Assembly (NCBI GenBank): GCA_026014745.1
Contig: JAOZHS010000001.1
Coordinates: 620,001-684,000 of the forward strand
Length of the DNA stretch: 64,000 nucleotides
Direction of reading: 5' to 3'
From: Candidatus Bathyarchaeota archaeon
Lineage (GTDB): Archaea > Thermoproteota > Bathyarchaeia > Bathyarchaeales > Bathycorpusculaceae
Shown in pieces: positions 16,352 to 26,095 of the stretch; the first letter of the stretch is position 1, and each line of letters starts with the position of its first letter. A model generated the notes under the pieces. That model did no database searches. It worked only from the letters and a program-made list of their open reading frames with translations, and was not told where the DNA came from. Made by a program: the position numbers and the translations under genes.

Positions 16352-16425
16352 GGCCGGGGCAGGGATTTGAACCCTGGCGAAAGGCTCCACAGGCCTCTAT
16401 GCTGCCAAGCTACATCACCCCGGCC
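16352..16425 (-). tRNA. tRNA-His(GTG)
   Basis: On the minus strand the acceptor GCCGGGG pairs with CCCCGGC. An encoded G precedes position 1 (G-1), the discriminator is C, and CCA is encoded at 16349-16351. The anticodon stem GAGGC/GCCTT carries loop CTGTGGA (anticodon GTG), and the T-arm is CAGGG-TTCAAAT-CCCTG. The G-1:C73 pair is the histidine identity signal and confirms the call. Confidence 0.93.
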
Positions 16426-16642
16426 ACTTTTTATGCAAAACTTGCATCTCGGCTGTTTTTCCCGAGTTTAAAGCTTGGCTTTGTTAGAGTCATAGCAAAC
16501 TCCTTATTTTCGTTTGCGGAAGATTTTCCCGCTGCCATACTTCATGTTCTCTCGGTAATCAAAACATCCAGCTATGGTCTGCTTTTTTTGGACCACTTTA
16601 CAAAGAGATGATTTCTAAAAAAAAGAAAAAGAGATTGTTATT

Positions 16643-19222
16643 TTATGCGCGTTTTTTGAGCATTAAGCCGAGGAATACGCCGACTATTGCAATGGCTATT
16701 ATGATTGCTGCTGTGGAGATTGCAAAGTACATCTCTGTAGGTGGTGCGGCTGCTACTGGCTGCTGGGTTGGGGTTGGTGCTGCTTCGTCTACGGCGAAGG
16801 CGGTTTCTGCATTTGATGGCCAGTAAGCTTCTGAGCCTTCAAAGGTTGCGATAACAGTGTATTTGCCTGCTATGTCGGGTGTCCATTGATAACTGTAGAA
16901 TCCGCTGGCATCGGTTGTTGCGGTGCCAATCGGTCGATAGTTACCGTTGGAGTCAAGTACATTGAGTTCTACGGTGACTCCGATGGTGTCTGTGGGTTTA
17001 GGTTTCTGCATGTAGACATATTCCATCCAGGCGCTCATGCTGCTATCTGAGACTACGGGGACTCCGTTGGGGAACCGTGCTGCCTGCTCGTTTTGGCTTG
17101 TGCCGCTTGAGATGTCTAATATGTTGCCTTCAATGAGTACGCTGCTGCCCTCGGCGGTGACTTTCGGCGAGGCCGTGACTGAGGTTTGGGTTGGACCTTT
17201 GCCTAGACAATAGATTTGTTGGTCATAGAGGTTAAGGTACACGATGTGGTCGTCTGCTACTGCCATGCTTCCGTCTGCTGCCCAGCCGTCTATGCTCCAG
17301 ATTTCGTCGCCGCTGGTTGCGTTAATGCAGTATACTTTTAGTCCTTTGAAGTGTGGTGCGTTGGCTGAGTGTATGCTGCATCCTGTGTAGATTTTGTCAT
17401 CTGCAATAGCGCCAAACAGGAAGGGGTAGTCTCCATAGAGAATGTCTATAGTGCTAGGAACGGTGTAATTCCAGAGCAATGCGCCGTCAGTTTCGTCGTA
17501 ACAGTAGATTTTACCTGCCAAGCCCGTAGTGTAGAGTTTGCCATTGGCTGCTGTGTAGCTACCTGTACCGTAGACGCCTATGGTGCCTGAAGGTCCACTG
17601 TAGTAGTTCCAATCGCCTTCTGAATCGGTTGGACCCCACAGTTTAGCGCCAGTGTCAAGATTGTAGCCCCACCATTGCATAGTTTCTTTTTCATACATAG
17701 TGAATACGCGTGCATCTGCATCAACTGTTCCAAAAGTTAGAGTGCGGTTACCGCTTGGTGCTTGGATGTTGGTTGACCACAGTAAGGTGCCTCTTGATTC
17801 TGGTTTGAGACTAATCGCCCAGACTGTGCCTTGCTGAGAGGTTGCGCCAACGCCTCCAATGGTGCCCGTGCTTGCTACCAAGATGTCTTCGGCAATTACT
17901 TTGCGAATTGCTGATCCGGCTGGGATTGATGAGGGTAAAGTCACGTTCCAACTGTATGATTGGCTCATGTTTACTGTTTTTCCAACTGGTCGCCATTGGT
18001 AGTTAGAGCTTGTAGTTCCTGCGACTCCTGCCGCTGTTAGTGCTGGTGAGGCTGTGTTGTTCCAGCATGCCGCCCATTTATTGACTGCGTCAAGTTTAAA
18101 GACGAGAATTTCGCCGTTTGGTCCGTAGTCTATGGTGCCTGAAGGTACATCTGTTAGGGTGAATAGCAATTCACCGCTTTCTGGGTCATAGGCTTTCCAT
18201 GTTCCAGAACCCATGCCAAAGCCAATTACAAAGGTTCCTCCGGGGGTGTTCCATAGATATCCGCTGGGGATGACGCCGTGCTGGTTCATGGATTCGTAGT
18301 CATAGAGTTGGCCAAATGAGATGCTGATGTTTTTGTACCAGATTTGTTCTCCGGTGAGTAGGTCGACACATACGTATCCGCCGCCTGTTGGGTCGTCGCT
18401 TCTTGGGAGTTCATAGAAAAGGTTGCCGTCCATTATGATTACGCCGTTGCGGAATTTGCCTTCATATTCTGTTCCTGAATAGTAGGTCATTCCATCTTCT
18501 GAGAGGTAGGTTTCTCCTCCGACTACTCCTCCGCTTTGGAACGGTTTAGTCCATGCGATGTGTGCAGTGTTTGGTGCAATACCGTCCGGTTGAACTCTTC
18601 CTTCGATTCCCATGCCGCCTCCTGGCCATTGTGCTAGCCAGTTAGAGGCTATTGAGTACCAGCCTGTGTTTTGTCCTTCAATGGGGCGAGTCCAATATTC
18701 TGTTGGCAGAGGGTAGCCGATGGGTATCAATGCTTGTTCTTGCACTGTGATGGTGGTGGTTGCGTTGCTGGCTAAGTAGGTGTCGTTTACATAGGGGCTG
18801 TCTGTGCCAAGTAGACCTGTTGGTCCTTCCCGTTTTGCAACTTGTCCTGGGAAGATAAATTCGAAGGTGTACTCTCCTGTTGTGTCTGGGGTGTACGTTG
18901 TGTATCCCCCGCCTACTGTGTCTGTGCTGTATGGGCCGAGTGTGTCGGTTGTGTTGTCGGGTTTTGTGACTACAATTTCTATGTTTCGCCATACGTCGCC
19001 GGCGAGGCCTGCCGCAGTTGGTGGTACCTTATCGAGCCAGAAAACTATCGTTGCGGTTTGCCCTACTCCGATGGGATCTGGGCTTACACCGATGTATGCG
19101 TAGGTTGGGATAGTCCAGGGTGGTGTGTGCGCGTCAGTTGACAGTGGAATTATTGCAAGCGATATGACCAATGTCAAGGTCAAAGAAAATATTGTCTTCT
19201 TTTTGTTTTTGCTAATTTGCAT
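16643..19222 (-). CDS. secreted PQQ-like beta-propeller protein with C-terminal membrane anchor
   Basis: The start is set at 19222 because GAGGAG precedes that ATG and a signal peptide (KKKTIFSLTLTLVISLAIIP) follows at once. The 859-residue product then has an Ig-like domain (to about 145) and a long propeller region with repeated blade endings such as LLTGEQIWYKN, LDTGAKLWGP, TDGALLWNY and TSGDEIWSIDG, as in PQQ-binding-like enzymes. A second Ig-like domain (ITTDASGFYSYQWTPDIAGKYTV type) and a terminal helix with basic tail LGLMLKKRA close it. Whether PQQ or any ligand is bound is unknown. It is divergent from a TrmB regulator, which probably controls it. Confidence 0.82.
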   Translation of the reverse strand: MQISKNKKKTIFSLTLTLVISLAIIPLSTDAHTPPWTIPTYAYIGVSPDPIGVGQTATIVFWLDKVPPTAAGLAGDVWRNIEIVVTKPDNTTDTLGPYSTDTVGGGYTTYTPDTTGEYTFEFIFPGQVAKREGPTGLLGTDSPYVNDTYLASNATTTITVQEQALIPIGYPLPTEYWTRPIEGQNTGWYSIASNWLAQWPGGGMGIEGRVQPDGIAPNTAHIAWTKPFQSGGVVGGETYLSEDGMTYYSGTEYEGKFRNGVIIMDGNLFYELPRSDDPTGGGYVCVDLLTGEQIWYKNISISFGQLYDYESMNQHGVIPSGYLWNTPGGTFVIGFGMGSGTWKAYDPESGELLFTLTDVPSGTIDYGPNGEILVFKLDAVNKWAACWNNTASPALTAAGVAGTTSSNYQWRPVGKTVNMSQSYSWNVTLPSSIPAGSAIRKVIAEDILVASTGTIGGVGATSQQGTVWAISLKPESRGTLLWSTNIQAPSGNRTLTFGTVDADARVFTMYEKETMQWWGYNLDTGAKLWGPTDSEGDWNYYSGPSGTIGVYGTGSYTAANGKLYTTGLAGKIYCYDETDGALLWNYTVPSTIDILYGDYPFLFGAIADDKIYTGCSIHSANAPHFKGLKVYCINATSGDEIWSIDGWAADGSMAVADDHIVYLNLYDQQIYCLGKGPTQTSVTASPKVTAEGSSVLIEGNILDISSGTSQNEQAARFPNGVPVVSDSSMSAWMEYVYMQKPKPTDTIGVTVELNVLDSNGNYRPIGTATTDASGFYSYQWTPDIAGKYTVIATFEGSEAYWPSNAETAFAVDEAAPTPTQQPVAAAPPTEMYFAISTAAIIIAIAIVGVFLGLMLKKRA

Positions 19223-19330
19223 GTTTATTTTCTCCTCTAACTGGCTTACTCGATGGTTATTGCTTAAAAAAAAGAGCCATAAGTCTGTTAGATTACGCTC
19301 TGTCGTAAGAGAAACTGACGACAGCAGAAA

Positions 19331-20197
19331 ATGATAAATAACAATAAGGCGGTTATTAATTTGGGGTGGGTGTTCGTCTTGGTTTGGGTTGATGAAACTC
19401 AAGCGTTGATGAATTTAGGCGTTTCTGCTGGTCAGTCGAAAGTTTACTTGGCGCTTTTACGTTTGGGTGCTGATTCACGCGTTTATGCGATAGCGAAATT
19501 ATCGAATGTGCCTCGTCAAGATGTATATCGGTTGCTGGAGGAGCTAGAACGGTTAGGCATAGTGCAGAAGACGCTTGACCATCCAGCGCGGTTTAGTGCA
19601 TTGTCGCCTAAAGATGCTGCCAATATGCTTTTAGAACGCAGACGAAACGAATTGGCAGATATGGAACAGCAAGCCGGTGTTTTCGTAAAACAAGTACGGC
19701 CTTTTGGGAATGAGGCTCCCCCGCAGAGTGACCAGTTTTTCTTAGCACGTGAACGAGAGGCTGTTAGTTGTAGTGTTCTAAAATCGTTTGAAAAAGCCGA
19801 GCGGACAATGCGAATAGTTACCCCTGTGGCTGAGTTTTTACCTTGGCTTACCATCACCCATAAGGCTGCTATGGATGCGTTAAATCGAGGGGTTTCCATC
19901 TTTTGGATAACTAACCAGCCGCGTGAACCCCTGATTTTCCCTGGGTTTCTTAAAGATATGATAAACCACAAAAATTTTAGTTATCGCTTAGTAAATTCAC
20001 CGCCTAAAGCGAAAGTTGGAATTATGGATGCCTCGGAAGTAATTTTAGGGTTGTTTGCGGATTCTGCTTTTTTGGTTTCGCCAAGTTTGTGGTCGAATAA
20101 TCCTTCAATGGTGGCTATTGCGGACCATTATTTCCAGTCACTATGGCGGCATGAGCGCAACCAGAAAGTTATCAAACCCATATTTTCTCAAACATAA
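19331..20197 (+). CDS. TrmB-family transcriptional regulator
   Basis: The 288-residue protein has an N-terminal winged helix of the TrmB type (NLGVSAGQSKVYLALLRLG, then NVPRQDVYRLLEELERLGIV) followed by a helical linker and a C-terminal PLD-like domain with no sugar-binding domain. Start choice is uncertain: the ATG at 19331 adds an unusual hydrophobic leader, and a GTG at 19370 or TTG at 19379 after GGGGTGGG would give the compact form normal for the family. It is divergent from the PQQ-like protein gene across about 110 bp, which suggests direct control of that gene. Confidence 0.82.
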   Translation: MINNNKAVINLGWVFVLVWVDETQALMNLGVSAGQSKVYLALLRLGADSRVYAIAKLSNVPRQDVYRLLEELERLGIVQKTLDHPARFSALSPKDAANMLLERRRNELADMEQQAGVFVKQVRPFGNEAPPQSDQFFLAREREAVSCSVLKSFEKAERTMRIVTPVAEFLPWLTITHKAAMDALNRGVSIFWITNQPREPLIFPGFLKDMINHKNFSYRLVNSPPKAKVGIMDASEVILGLFADSAFLVSPSLWSNNPSMVAIADHYFQSLWRHERNQKVIKPIFSQT

Positions 20198-20266
20198 ACA
20201 CAACATACTAATTGCGGCAAAAAGGGGGCTGGCTCTTCCCGCAACCAAATCCCAATTCTATGACTA

Positions 20267-21004
20267 TCACTGGCTGTATTCTACGGTTATGTCTCCGTTT
20301 CCAGATACAAGCGCTAAAGTGAGGTTGCCTTTTCCGCCCGTTGTTGTGCCCATAAGCCGCGTCGCAGTGTCGGTGCTTGTATCTAATGAAATTCCTTGGT
20401 GGGTGATTTTGCCGTTTCCAACGCTGGCAGCCACCTGAAACAGGGTATTCTGCATTAAGCCAATGTTGATGTTGCCGTTTAGCGTCATGGCGTCGATTTC
20501 GCTGGCGCCGCCGTCTTTGATGTCTATGTTGCCTTTGTTGGTGGTTGCCACTACTGTGGTGTCGTTTAGTTGGGGTTTGATTATGTTTCCATTTGCGGTG
20601 GTGAGGGTTAGGTTGTATTTGTTGGTGTTTGGCACTTTGATTAGCAGGTTTGCTTTGTAATTTGTTGAGTCGCTGCTTAGAAGTAACGAGGTAGCGGTTA
20701 GGGTGGTTAGGTTGTCGGTTTTGTTTTCATTGGTGGAGGTTGTTACGTCAGATAGGTATCCGTCGGGTGCGGTTATGGTGTAGATGATTTCGATTTGGTT
20801 GCCCGAGGTCACTTGGATTTCTATGTCGCCGTTGAAGGTGGCAGCATCAATCTTCACGTTTTCTAACGGTGTGTAGACGGTTTTGTCCTCTCTTTGGGCT
20901 AACGGCGCATTAGCGTGATACCAAAAAGCGTAGGCGCATACTGACAGTAAGGTAGCTATTACGACTAATGCAAAGATGATGCTTCTGTTAGACCGTTTCC
21001 TCAT
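20267..21004 (-). CDS. secreted/anchored DUF4097-like beta-helix protein
   Basis: The 245-residue protein has an N-terminal membrane helix (about 8-27) and then repeated strand units with the pattern NGDIEI, NGNII, KGNIDI, NGNINIG, NGDITV. This repeated G-N/D-I periodicity is that of the DUF4097 right-handed beta-helix family. The protein should be exported and anchored by its N-terminus. No catalytic motif is visible. It is convergent with the TrmB gene. The family has no settled role. Confidence 0.7.
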   Translation of the reverse strand: MRKRSNRSIIFALVVIATLLSVCAYAFWYHANAPLAQREDKTVYTPLENVKIDAATFNGDIEIQVTSGNQIEIIYTITAPDGYLSDVTTSTNENKTDNLTTLTATSLLLSSDSTNYKANLLIKVPNTNKYNLTLTTANGNIIKPQLNDTTVVATTNKGNIDIKDGGASEIDAMTLNGNINIGLMQNTLFQVAASVGNGKITHQGISLDTSTDTATRLMGTTTGGKGNLTLALVSGNGDITVEYSQ

Positions 21005-21206
21005 GTTTTCTTCTCCGGAGGGTTAGTTTCTGAACGGTTTGGCGGTTTTAAATCTTCCCCTAACGGGGGATGCCCCCTTTTTTCAATCGGGGGATAAACA
21101 TGAAACTAAATTCCCAAACAACTCTGAGGTTTCAGGTACGTAACTATGTTTCGTGGTTACTTAAATCTAAAATCAACCCTAATAAAACCAACAAGGAGAA
21201 CCCATA

Positions 21207-21953
21207 ATGAATGAATCAGCCATAACAATTAACAACCTCACCAAAAAATACGAGGATAAACTGGCTGTTGACCACCTCAACCTCGAAGTAGCCAAAGGTG
21301 AACTCTTCGGGCTGCTGGGACCCAACGGTGCAGGAAAAACCACTGCCATAAGCATCCTCTGCGGATTGATAAAACCCACCAGCGGCTCCGCCCAAATCTG
21401 CGGTCTCGACGTTTTACATGACACCCAAAAAGTCAAAGAACTCATCGGCGTCTGCATCCAAGAAACCGCCATCTACCCCTATCTTAGCGGGAAAGAAAAT
21501 CTTGAACTGTTCGGCAACCTCTACGGGCTCGACAAAAAAACCATTCGCCAAAGAACCAATCTGCTTCTTTCCAAAGTTGGCTTAGAAAACGAAGCCAAAC
21601 GTGTCACTGGCAAATACAGCGGCGGCATGAAACGTCGCCTAAGCCTCGCCCTAGCGCTCATCCATGATCCTCAGATTGCTTTTCTTGATGAACCCACCGT
21701 CGCCATGGACCCCCAGAGTCGTCATGCGGTTTGGGACTTCATAAAAGAACAGAAAGCCCAAGGCAAAACCATCATCCTCACAACCCACTACATGGAAGAA
21801 GCCGAAGAACTCTGCGACCGCGTCGGCGTCATTGACCACGGCAAACTCCTCGCACTCGGAGCACCCAAGGAACTTGTCGCAAAAAACGGCGTCAAAAACC
21901 TCGAAGACCTCTTCATTCAACTCACGGGCAGAAACATACGGGAGGAACAATAA
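21207..21953 (+). CDS. ABC transporter ATP-binding protein (ABC-2 exporter type)
   Basis: The 248-residue ATPase has Walker A GPNGAGKTT, Q-loop QETAIYPYLSG, signature YSGGMKRRLSLA, Walker B IAFLDEPTVAMDP and the H-loop histidine in LTTHYMEEAEEL. The domain order and C-terminal tail are those of DrrA/CcmA-type exporters. The ATG at 21207 follows AAGGAG. The next gene starts at the base after this stop, so the two are translated together and form one exporter. The substrate (drug, lipid or other) is not predictable. Confidence 0.93.
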   Translation: MNESAITINNLTKKYEDKLAVDHLNLEVAKGELFGLLGPNGAGKTTAISILCGLIKPTSGSAQICGLDVLHDTQKVKELIGVCIQETAIYPYLSGKENLELFGNLYGLDKKTIRQRTNLLLSKVGLENEAKRVTGKYSGGMKRRLSLALALIHDPQIAFLDEPTVAMDPQSRHAVWDFIKEQKAQGKTIILTTHYMEEAEELCDRVGVIDHGKLLALGAPKELVAKNGVKNLEDLFIQLTGRNIREEQ

Positions 21954-23120
21954 ATGAACCTACAACGCGTCCTCGCCCTATCTGTGAAGGAACTTAAAAA
22001 GACCGTTCGGGAACCCGCTGTCCTCTTCATGATTTTCCTGTTTCCCATCATTTTCGTGTTTGCGTTTGGGGCATCGTTTGGAGGCGGCTTCGGCGGCGAA
22101 GCGACAGTGACCTATCAAGTCGGCGTCGTCAACCTAGACAACCACGGCAACCAGCAAGGCGCACAAACCTTCATGGGTACGTTGCAAAACATGTCCATAA
22201 TCAACCTAAGCATCTATGACACCAACCAAACCGCCCAGTCTGACCTAAGCGAAGGAAAAATCCAAGCCATAGTTGTCATCCCCGCGGATTTCTCCGACAG
22301 CCTCGCATCGTTCATCGCCTCGCCGACTAGCCCAAGCAACTGGATCAACACCACCGTTCCCCTCTACCTCGATAAAGGCTCCATGGTTGCCACCCAGGCA
22401 ATTCCACCCGTCATCCAGCAAGTCCTAGCTGCCATAGTTAGCCAAAACCAACAAGCCACCCCCAGTCCCATTCAGCTGCAAACTGCCTCATTAGTCGAGG
22501 TTACAAAGCAGTCTTCTGCCCTTGACTTCATCGCGCCGGGCATGTTCACGTTTGCGTCGATATTCCTGATCATGATGGTGGCGCAGTCGTTTACGCAGGA
22601 CCGAGAAAACGGCATGATGAAACGTATCCGTATCTCCCCGATAACCTCCACAGAATTCATGACAAGCCAAGTGCTCTCCTACATGGTGATAGCGCTCATT
22701 CAAGCTGCGCTGCTGTTCGTCTTGATTTACGCTTTGGGCTTCAGACCCCCCGTCGGCATCTCCGCCTACACCTTTGCCTTCATAATGGTGCTGATCTTCT
22801 CAATATCCAACGTGGGCTTTGGCTTAATCACCGCAACCATCTCCAAATCCTCCAGCGCAGCCACAGGCTTAAGCTTCCTCTTCGTGCTCCCACAACTATT
22901 CCTCGGAACCTTCGTGAGTTCATCCCTCTCAGGCAGCGCCCAAGTCGTAAGCAACATCGTGCCCAGCCACTACGTCACCGACGCCTTAACCTCTTTGTTC
23001 CTTCGGGGCGCAAGCATAACCAGCGGAACCGTGCTCATCGACTTCGCCGTAACTCTTGGCTCATGTGTTGCTATCCTTGCAGTCGGTATCGTGCTCTACG
23101 CAAAGTACTACAAAATCTAA
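21954..23120 (+). CDS. ABC-2 type transporter permease
   Basis: The 388-residue permease has a first membrane helix near 26-46, a large extracellular domain (about 50-185), and five further helices in the C-terminal half, as in ABC-2 permeases. The motif FTQDRENGMMKRIRISPI between helices 2 and 3 is typical of the family's coupling region. It directly follows the ATPase gene. A T-rich stretch after the stop (23121-23150) is a likely terminator. Confidence 0.92.
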   Translation: MNLQRVLALSVKELKKTVREPAVLFMIFLFPIIFVFAFGASFGGGFGGEATVTYQVGVVNLDNHGNQQGAQTFMGTLQNMSIINLSIYDTNQTAQSDLSEGKIQAIVVIPADFSDSLASFIASPTSPSNWINTTVPLYLDKGSMVATQAIPPVIQQVLAAIVSQNQQATPSPIQLQTASLVEVTKQSSALDFIAPGMFTFASIFLIMMVAQSFTQDRENGMMKRIRISPITSTEFMTSQVLSYMVIALIQAALLFVLIYALGFRPPVGISAYTFAFIMVLIFSISNVGFGLITATISKSSSAATGLSFLFVLPQLFLGTFVSSSLSGSAQVVSNIVPSHYVTDALTSLFLRGASITSGTVLIDFAVTLGSCVAILAVGIVLYAKYYKI

Positions 23121-23420
23121 TCTCCTTTTTTATTCAATTTTTTTGTTTGATGGAAGATTTTTCTCAGGTCTATTGATTCGTCTGAGCTGAGACCTCAGAG
23201 GTATACCCTCTCCTTTGTATAAAATAAAAATAGGCAAGCGTCAGTGAAACTAGAGTTTAACATTTTCTTGTTGTTTTATCAAACGATACTGCTTATCCAC
23301 TTGGAGCGTCTATAACGAGTCTAATATTGGTGAATGGTTTCGTTAGAGTAAAGATAAGAGCGCTATCTTAGGGTAACAGTATTTAACTGCCCAATTTGAT
23401 ACTTCTATTGGCTGATTTAT
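23121..23420. other. intergenic region, mostly featureless
   Basis: This 300-bp stretch starts with T-runs (TTTTTT at 23126 and TTTTTTT at about 23140) suited to termination of the ABC operon. A near-palindrome AGAGGTATACCCTCT lies at 23197-23211, about 210 bp before the next gene. No open frame with coding character and no RNA gene was seen. Confidence 0.4.
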
Positions 23421-24047
23421 TTGGTTACGCCTTGGCGAGAACCCTACCACGTTGTAATAGAAGTAGAAAACAAAGAATGCAAAATGGTCGCTAAACTTGC
23501 CAAACTAGGCTTTAAGCGACTCAAAGTGGTCGATGTAAGAAGTTCTAGCAGCGGCTGCGTACGCCACCTAATGGATGTCGGCGTAGATCAAGCTAAAAAA
23601 GTCCCCCAAGAACTCGCCGCCAAAGGATACGTCAAAGGCAGATCAGCACTTTGGTTAGAAAGCGAAGGCTGCAGCGTATGCAACACCATATTATCCCACG
23701 GGGCGTTTTTGGTTTCAGGCAAAAGCCTCCAAGATAGCCTCATCACTTACAGTTTTATGGTGCCAACCGTTGAAGCCTACCGCGGAATAATTGCCGATTT
23801 AGCAAAAGCAGGGCATAGCGTCACGGTCCGTAAGGCGGGCAAATTCGAACCACAAATAGGTACTTTAACGGAGAATCAGGAGCGGATTTTCTGGTTGGCC
23901 CTCAAAAGCGGATTTTTTGATTATCCACGACAAATTGGGATGGCTGAGTTAGCCCACAAGCTGGGAATCAGCACAGCGACGCTTTCAGAAATTATGCGTA
24001 GGGGTACTCGGCGACTATTAGAGCACTACTTTAAACAAGAATTATAG
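23421..24047 (+). CDS. bat-type (HTH_10) transcriptional regulator
   Basis: The 208-residue protein starts at a TTG. Its C-terminal 55 residues are the helix-turn-helix of the bacterio-opsin activator (HTH_10) family: LTENQERIFWLALKSGFFDYPR, then IGMAELAHKLGISTATLSEIMRRGTRRL. The N-terminal part is an unassigned sensory domain with conserved cysteines (SSSGCVRHL, SEGCSVCNTIL) that could sense redox or bind metal. It lies just upstream of a histidine kinase. This is a common archaeal arrangement that suggests, but does not prove, a shared pathway. Confidence 0.8.
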   Translation: MVTPWREPYHVVIEVENKECKMVAKLAKLGFKRLKVVDVRSSSSGCVRHLMDVGVDQAKKVPQELAAKGYVKGRSALWLESEGCSVCNTILSHGAFLVSGKSLQDSLITYSFMVPTVEAYRGIIADLAKAGHSVTVRKAGKFEPQIGTLTENQERIFWLALKSGFFDYPRQIGMAELAHKLGISTATLSEIMRRGTRRLLEHYFKQEL

Positions 24048-24142
24048 TATGTGCGCATGATGAAAAAAATTGTTTCAATCCCTAAGTTAAATTTCAAAGG
24101 GTAGAAAAGCAACGATATTACTCTATTACTTGGCAGAAAAAC

Positions 24143-26002
24143 ATGCGATTAAGAACGCAATTCTTAATCAGCCTCGTTGTTTTTGCGCTGCTTATCGCTT
24201 TGGTCGTTAGCTATGTTTTTGTGATGGATTTGCAGTTGCGACAACTCGAGGATGAACGAGAACTGGCAAGAAAAATAGGAGCCGACGCCAGTACGCTTGG
24301 CTCTACGTCAATGGATTATTACTTAACTCGCCACGACGTGTCTCATTGGCGAGCAACCATCGGCTTGCTCTATGTTGAGGTTTCAAAATTAGACGCCATT
24401 TCCGAGCAAGCTCTAATTGACATTATACGGTCGGATTTAGAAAGCGCCAACGAAACCTTCAACCAAACAGCTATGCCCCTAGATAACGCCCCCCTAAATC
24501 AAACCGCCCTCATGGACCCCGCCTATTTGGATGCCATGAGCAACACCTCGATGCGGGTTCAACAATTAGCCCTCGACGCGCAACTGCTCGCCGACTTGAT
24601 TGAACAACAAAAAAACCAAGTCAACCAAACTTACCTTGTGTTACTTATCACTTTGATTGGCTTATTTGTTGCTTACTTCCTTTTGGTGTATCAATTATTC
24701 TTCAAGCGCACACTGCAATCCATTGCGTATCTGCGGGCAAAAACCAAAAAAATAAACGTTGACATCCAGCCCCCCTCTGGGAAGCCTCCGCAGGATGAAC
24801 TTGACCAGTTAACTTCTGAATTTGAGGGCGTGTTGGGTAACTGGGAGAAAACGGTGGCTTCCAAAGAGGCGTTGGAGAAGGAGGTTTCTGAACGCAAAAA
24901 AGCCGAGCAGGCACTACGGGAAGCGCAGGTTAAACTCCAAGAATATACCCGTGACTTGGAAAAAATTGTGGATGAACGCACCAAAAAAATACGGGAAAAC
25001 GAGCAAAGCTACCGCGAATTGTACGAGAGTTTTGGGGAAGCCTTCATCGCTACCGATTGGGAATTGACTATAATCCATTGGAATAATGCGGCGGAACTCT
25101 TGACCAACGTGAAATCTTCGGATGCGTTAGGCAAAAAAATCTATGAGGTTCTCCCTGAGATGGATTTGGTGGATGTTACGCCCTATTTTGAGTTGCTTCA
25201 AAACAAGCAGCCTGCCCGATTCATGATGAACTCGTTAAGCCGCCAAACCAACGCTCCTGCGATTTATGAAATTTCAACTTACCCCGCCACTCAGGGCATC
25301 ATAATTATTGTGGAGGATAAAACTGAGGAAGAGCAGACTAAGCGGCTTTCCGCGATTGGGCAGACTGCGGGTATGGTGGGACATGACATCCGCAATCCGT
25401 TGCAGGCCATTACAAGCGACCTCTACCTGATACGAGAGGAACTCAAGGATTCCGCATGCTACAAGGAGCAGCCGGGTTTGCAGGAGAGCCTCTCAACTAT
25501 TGAAGAGAACGTTTTCTACATTAACAAAATCGTTAGTGACCTTCAAGATTACACTCGTCCGCTGGCGCCTGTATGTAAAAAAGTGAATATAGCGGATTTA
25601 TTGCAGAACACGCTAAAAGCTGTCCATGTGCCCCAAAACATCGAGGTCAACATTGAGGCTCCAACGGATTTAGTGATTGACACCGACCCCGATTATCTTA
25701 TGCGGGCGCTCACTAACTTGGTGACCAATGCGGGGCAAGCGATGCCTAACGGCGGCAAACTGTTTTTGAAAGCCAAAAAAGCGGAAGCAAAAATGGTGAT
25801 TTCTGTGCGCGATACAGGTGTGGGAATACCCGCGGGGGTTAGGGAACGGATTTTTACGCCGCTGTTTACAACGAAGTCGAAGGGGCAGGGGTTGGGGTTA
25901 GCTGTGGTTAAGCGGTTGGTTGAGGGATTAGGGGGCACTATTAGTTTTGAGAGTTGGGAGGGTGAGGGAACAGAGTTTCGAATGGAGTTGCCCCTGACTT
26001 GA
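24143..26002 (+). CDS. membrane sensor histidine kinase with PAS domain
   Basis: The 619-residue kinase has an N-terminal helix (about 7-27), an extracellular helical sensor, a second helix (about 157-177), a HAMP-like/coiled-coil region to about 285, a PAS domain (about 290-400, with WNNAAELLTNVK), and a HisKA/HATPase core. The phosphoacceptor is His414 in GHDIRNPLQAI. The N-box is NLVTNAGQAMPNG, G1 is DTGVGIP, and G2 is KGQGLGLAVVKRL. All catalytic elements are present. No response regulator is adjacent, but a bat-type regulator precedes it. Confidence 0.9.
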   Translation: MRLRTQFLISLVVFALLIALVVSYVFVMDLQLRQLEDERELARKIGADASTLGSTSMDYYLTRHDVSHWRATIGLLYVEVSKLDAISEQALIDIIRSDLESANETFNQTAMPLDNAPLNQTALMDPAYLDAMSNTSMRVQQLALDAQLLADLIEQQKNQVNQTYLVLLITLIGLFVAYFLLVYQLFFKRTLQSIAYLRAKTKKINVDIQPPSGKPPQDELDQLTSEFEGVLGNWEKTVASKEALEKEVSERKKAEQALREAQVKLQEYTRDLEKIVDERTKKIRENEQSYRELYESFGEAFIATDWELTIIHWNNAAELLTNVKSSDALGKKIYEVLPEMDLVDVTPYFELLQNKQPARFMMNSLSRQTNAPAIYEISTYPATQGIIIIVEDKTEEEQTKRLSAIGQTAGMVGHDIRNPLQAITSDLYLIREELKDSACYKEQPGLQESLSTIEENVFYINKIVSDLQDYTRPLAPVCKKVNIADLLQNTLKAVHVPQNIEVNIEAPTDLVIDTDPDYLMRALTNLVTNAGQAMPNGGKLFLKAKKAEAKMVISVRDTGVGIPAGVRERIFTPLFTTKSKGQGLGLAVVKRLVEGLGGTISFESWEGEGTEFRMELPLT

Positions 26003-26095
26003 TTTGCGACCAAAAATTGGGGTTTCGAAATCCCTTACATGTTTGGGACAACAGCTATTTGCGGAACCTCCCACAATATATTCATAGTGATTGAG

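Noticed and set aside
16348-16611. An 87-codon plus-strand frame overlapping tRNA-His
   Set aside because: It covers the tRNA gene, has no ribosome site, and its amino acid sequence reads through the tRNA arms.
18678-19141. Histidine/arginine-rich or cysteine-rich frames overlapping the PQQ-like gene
   Set aside because: These are shadow frames of the signal-peptide and Ig-like part of the PQQ-like protein.
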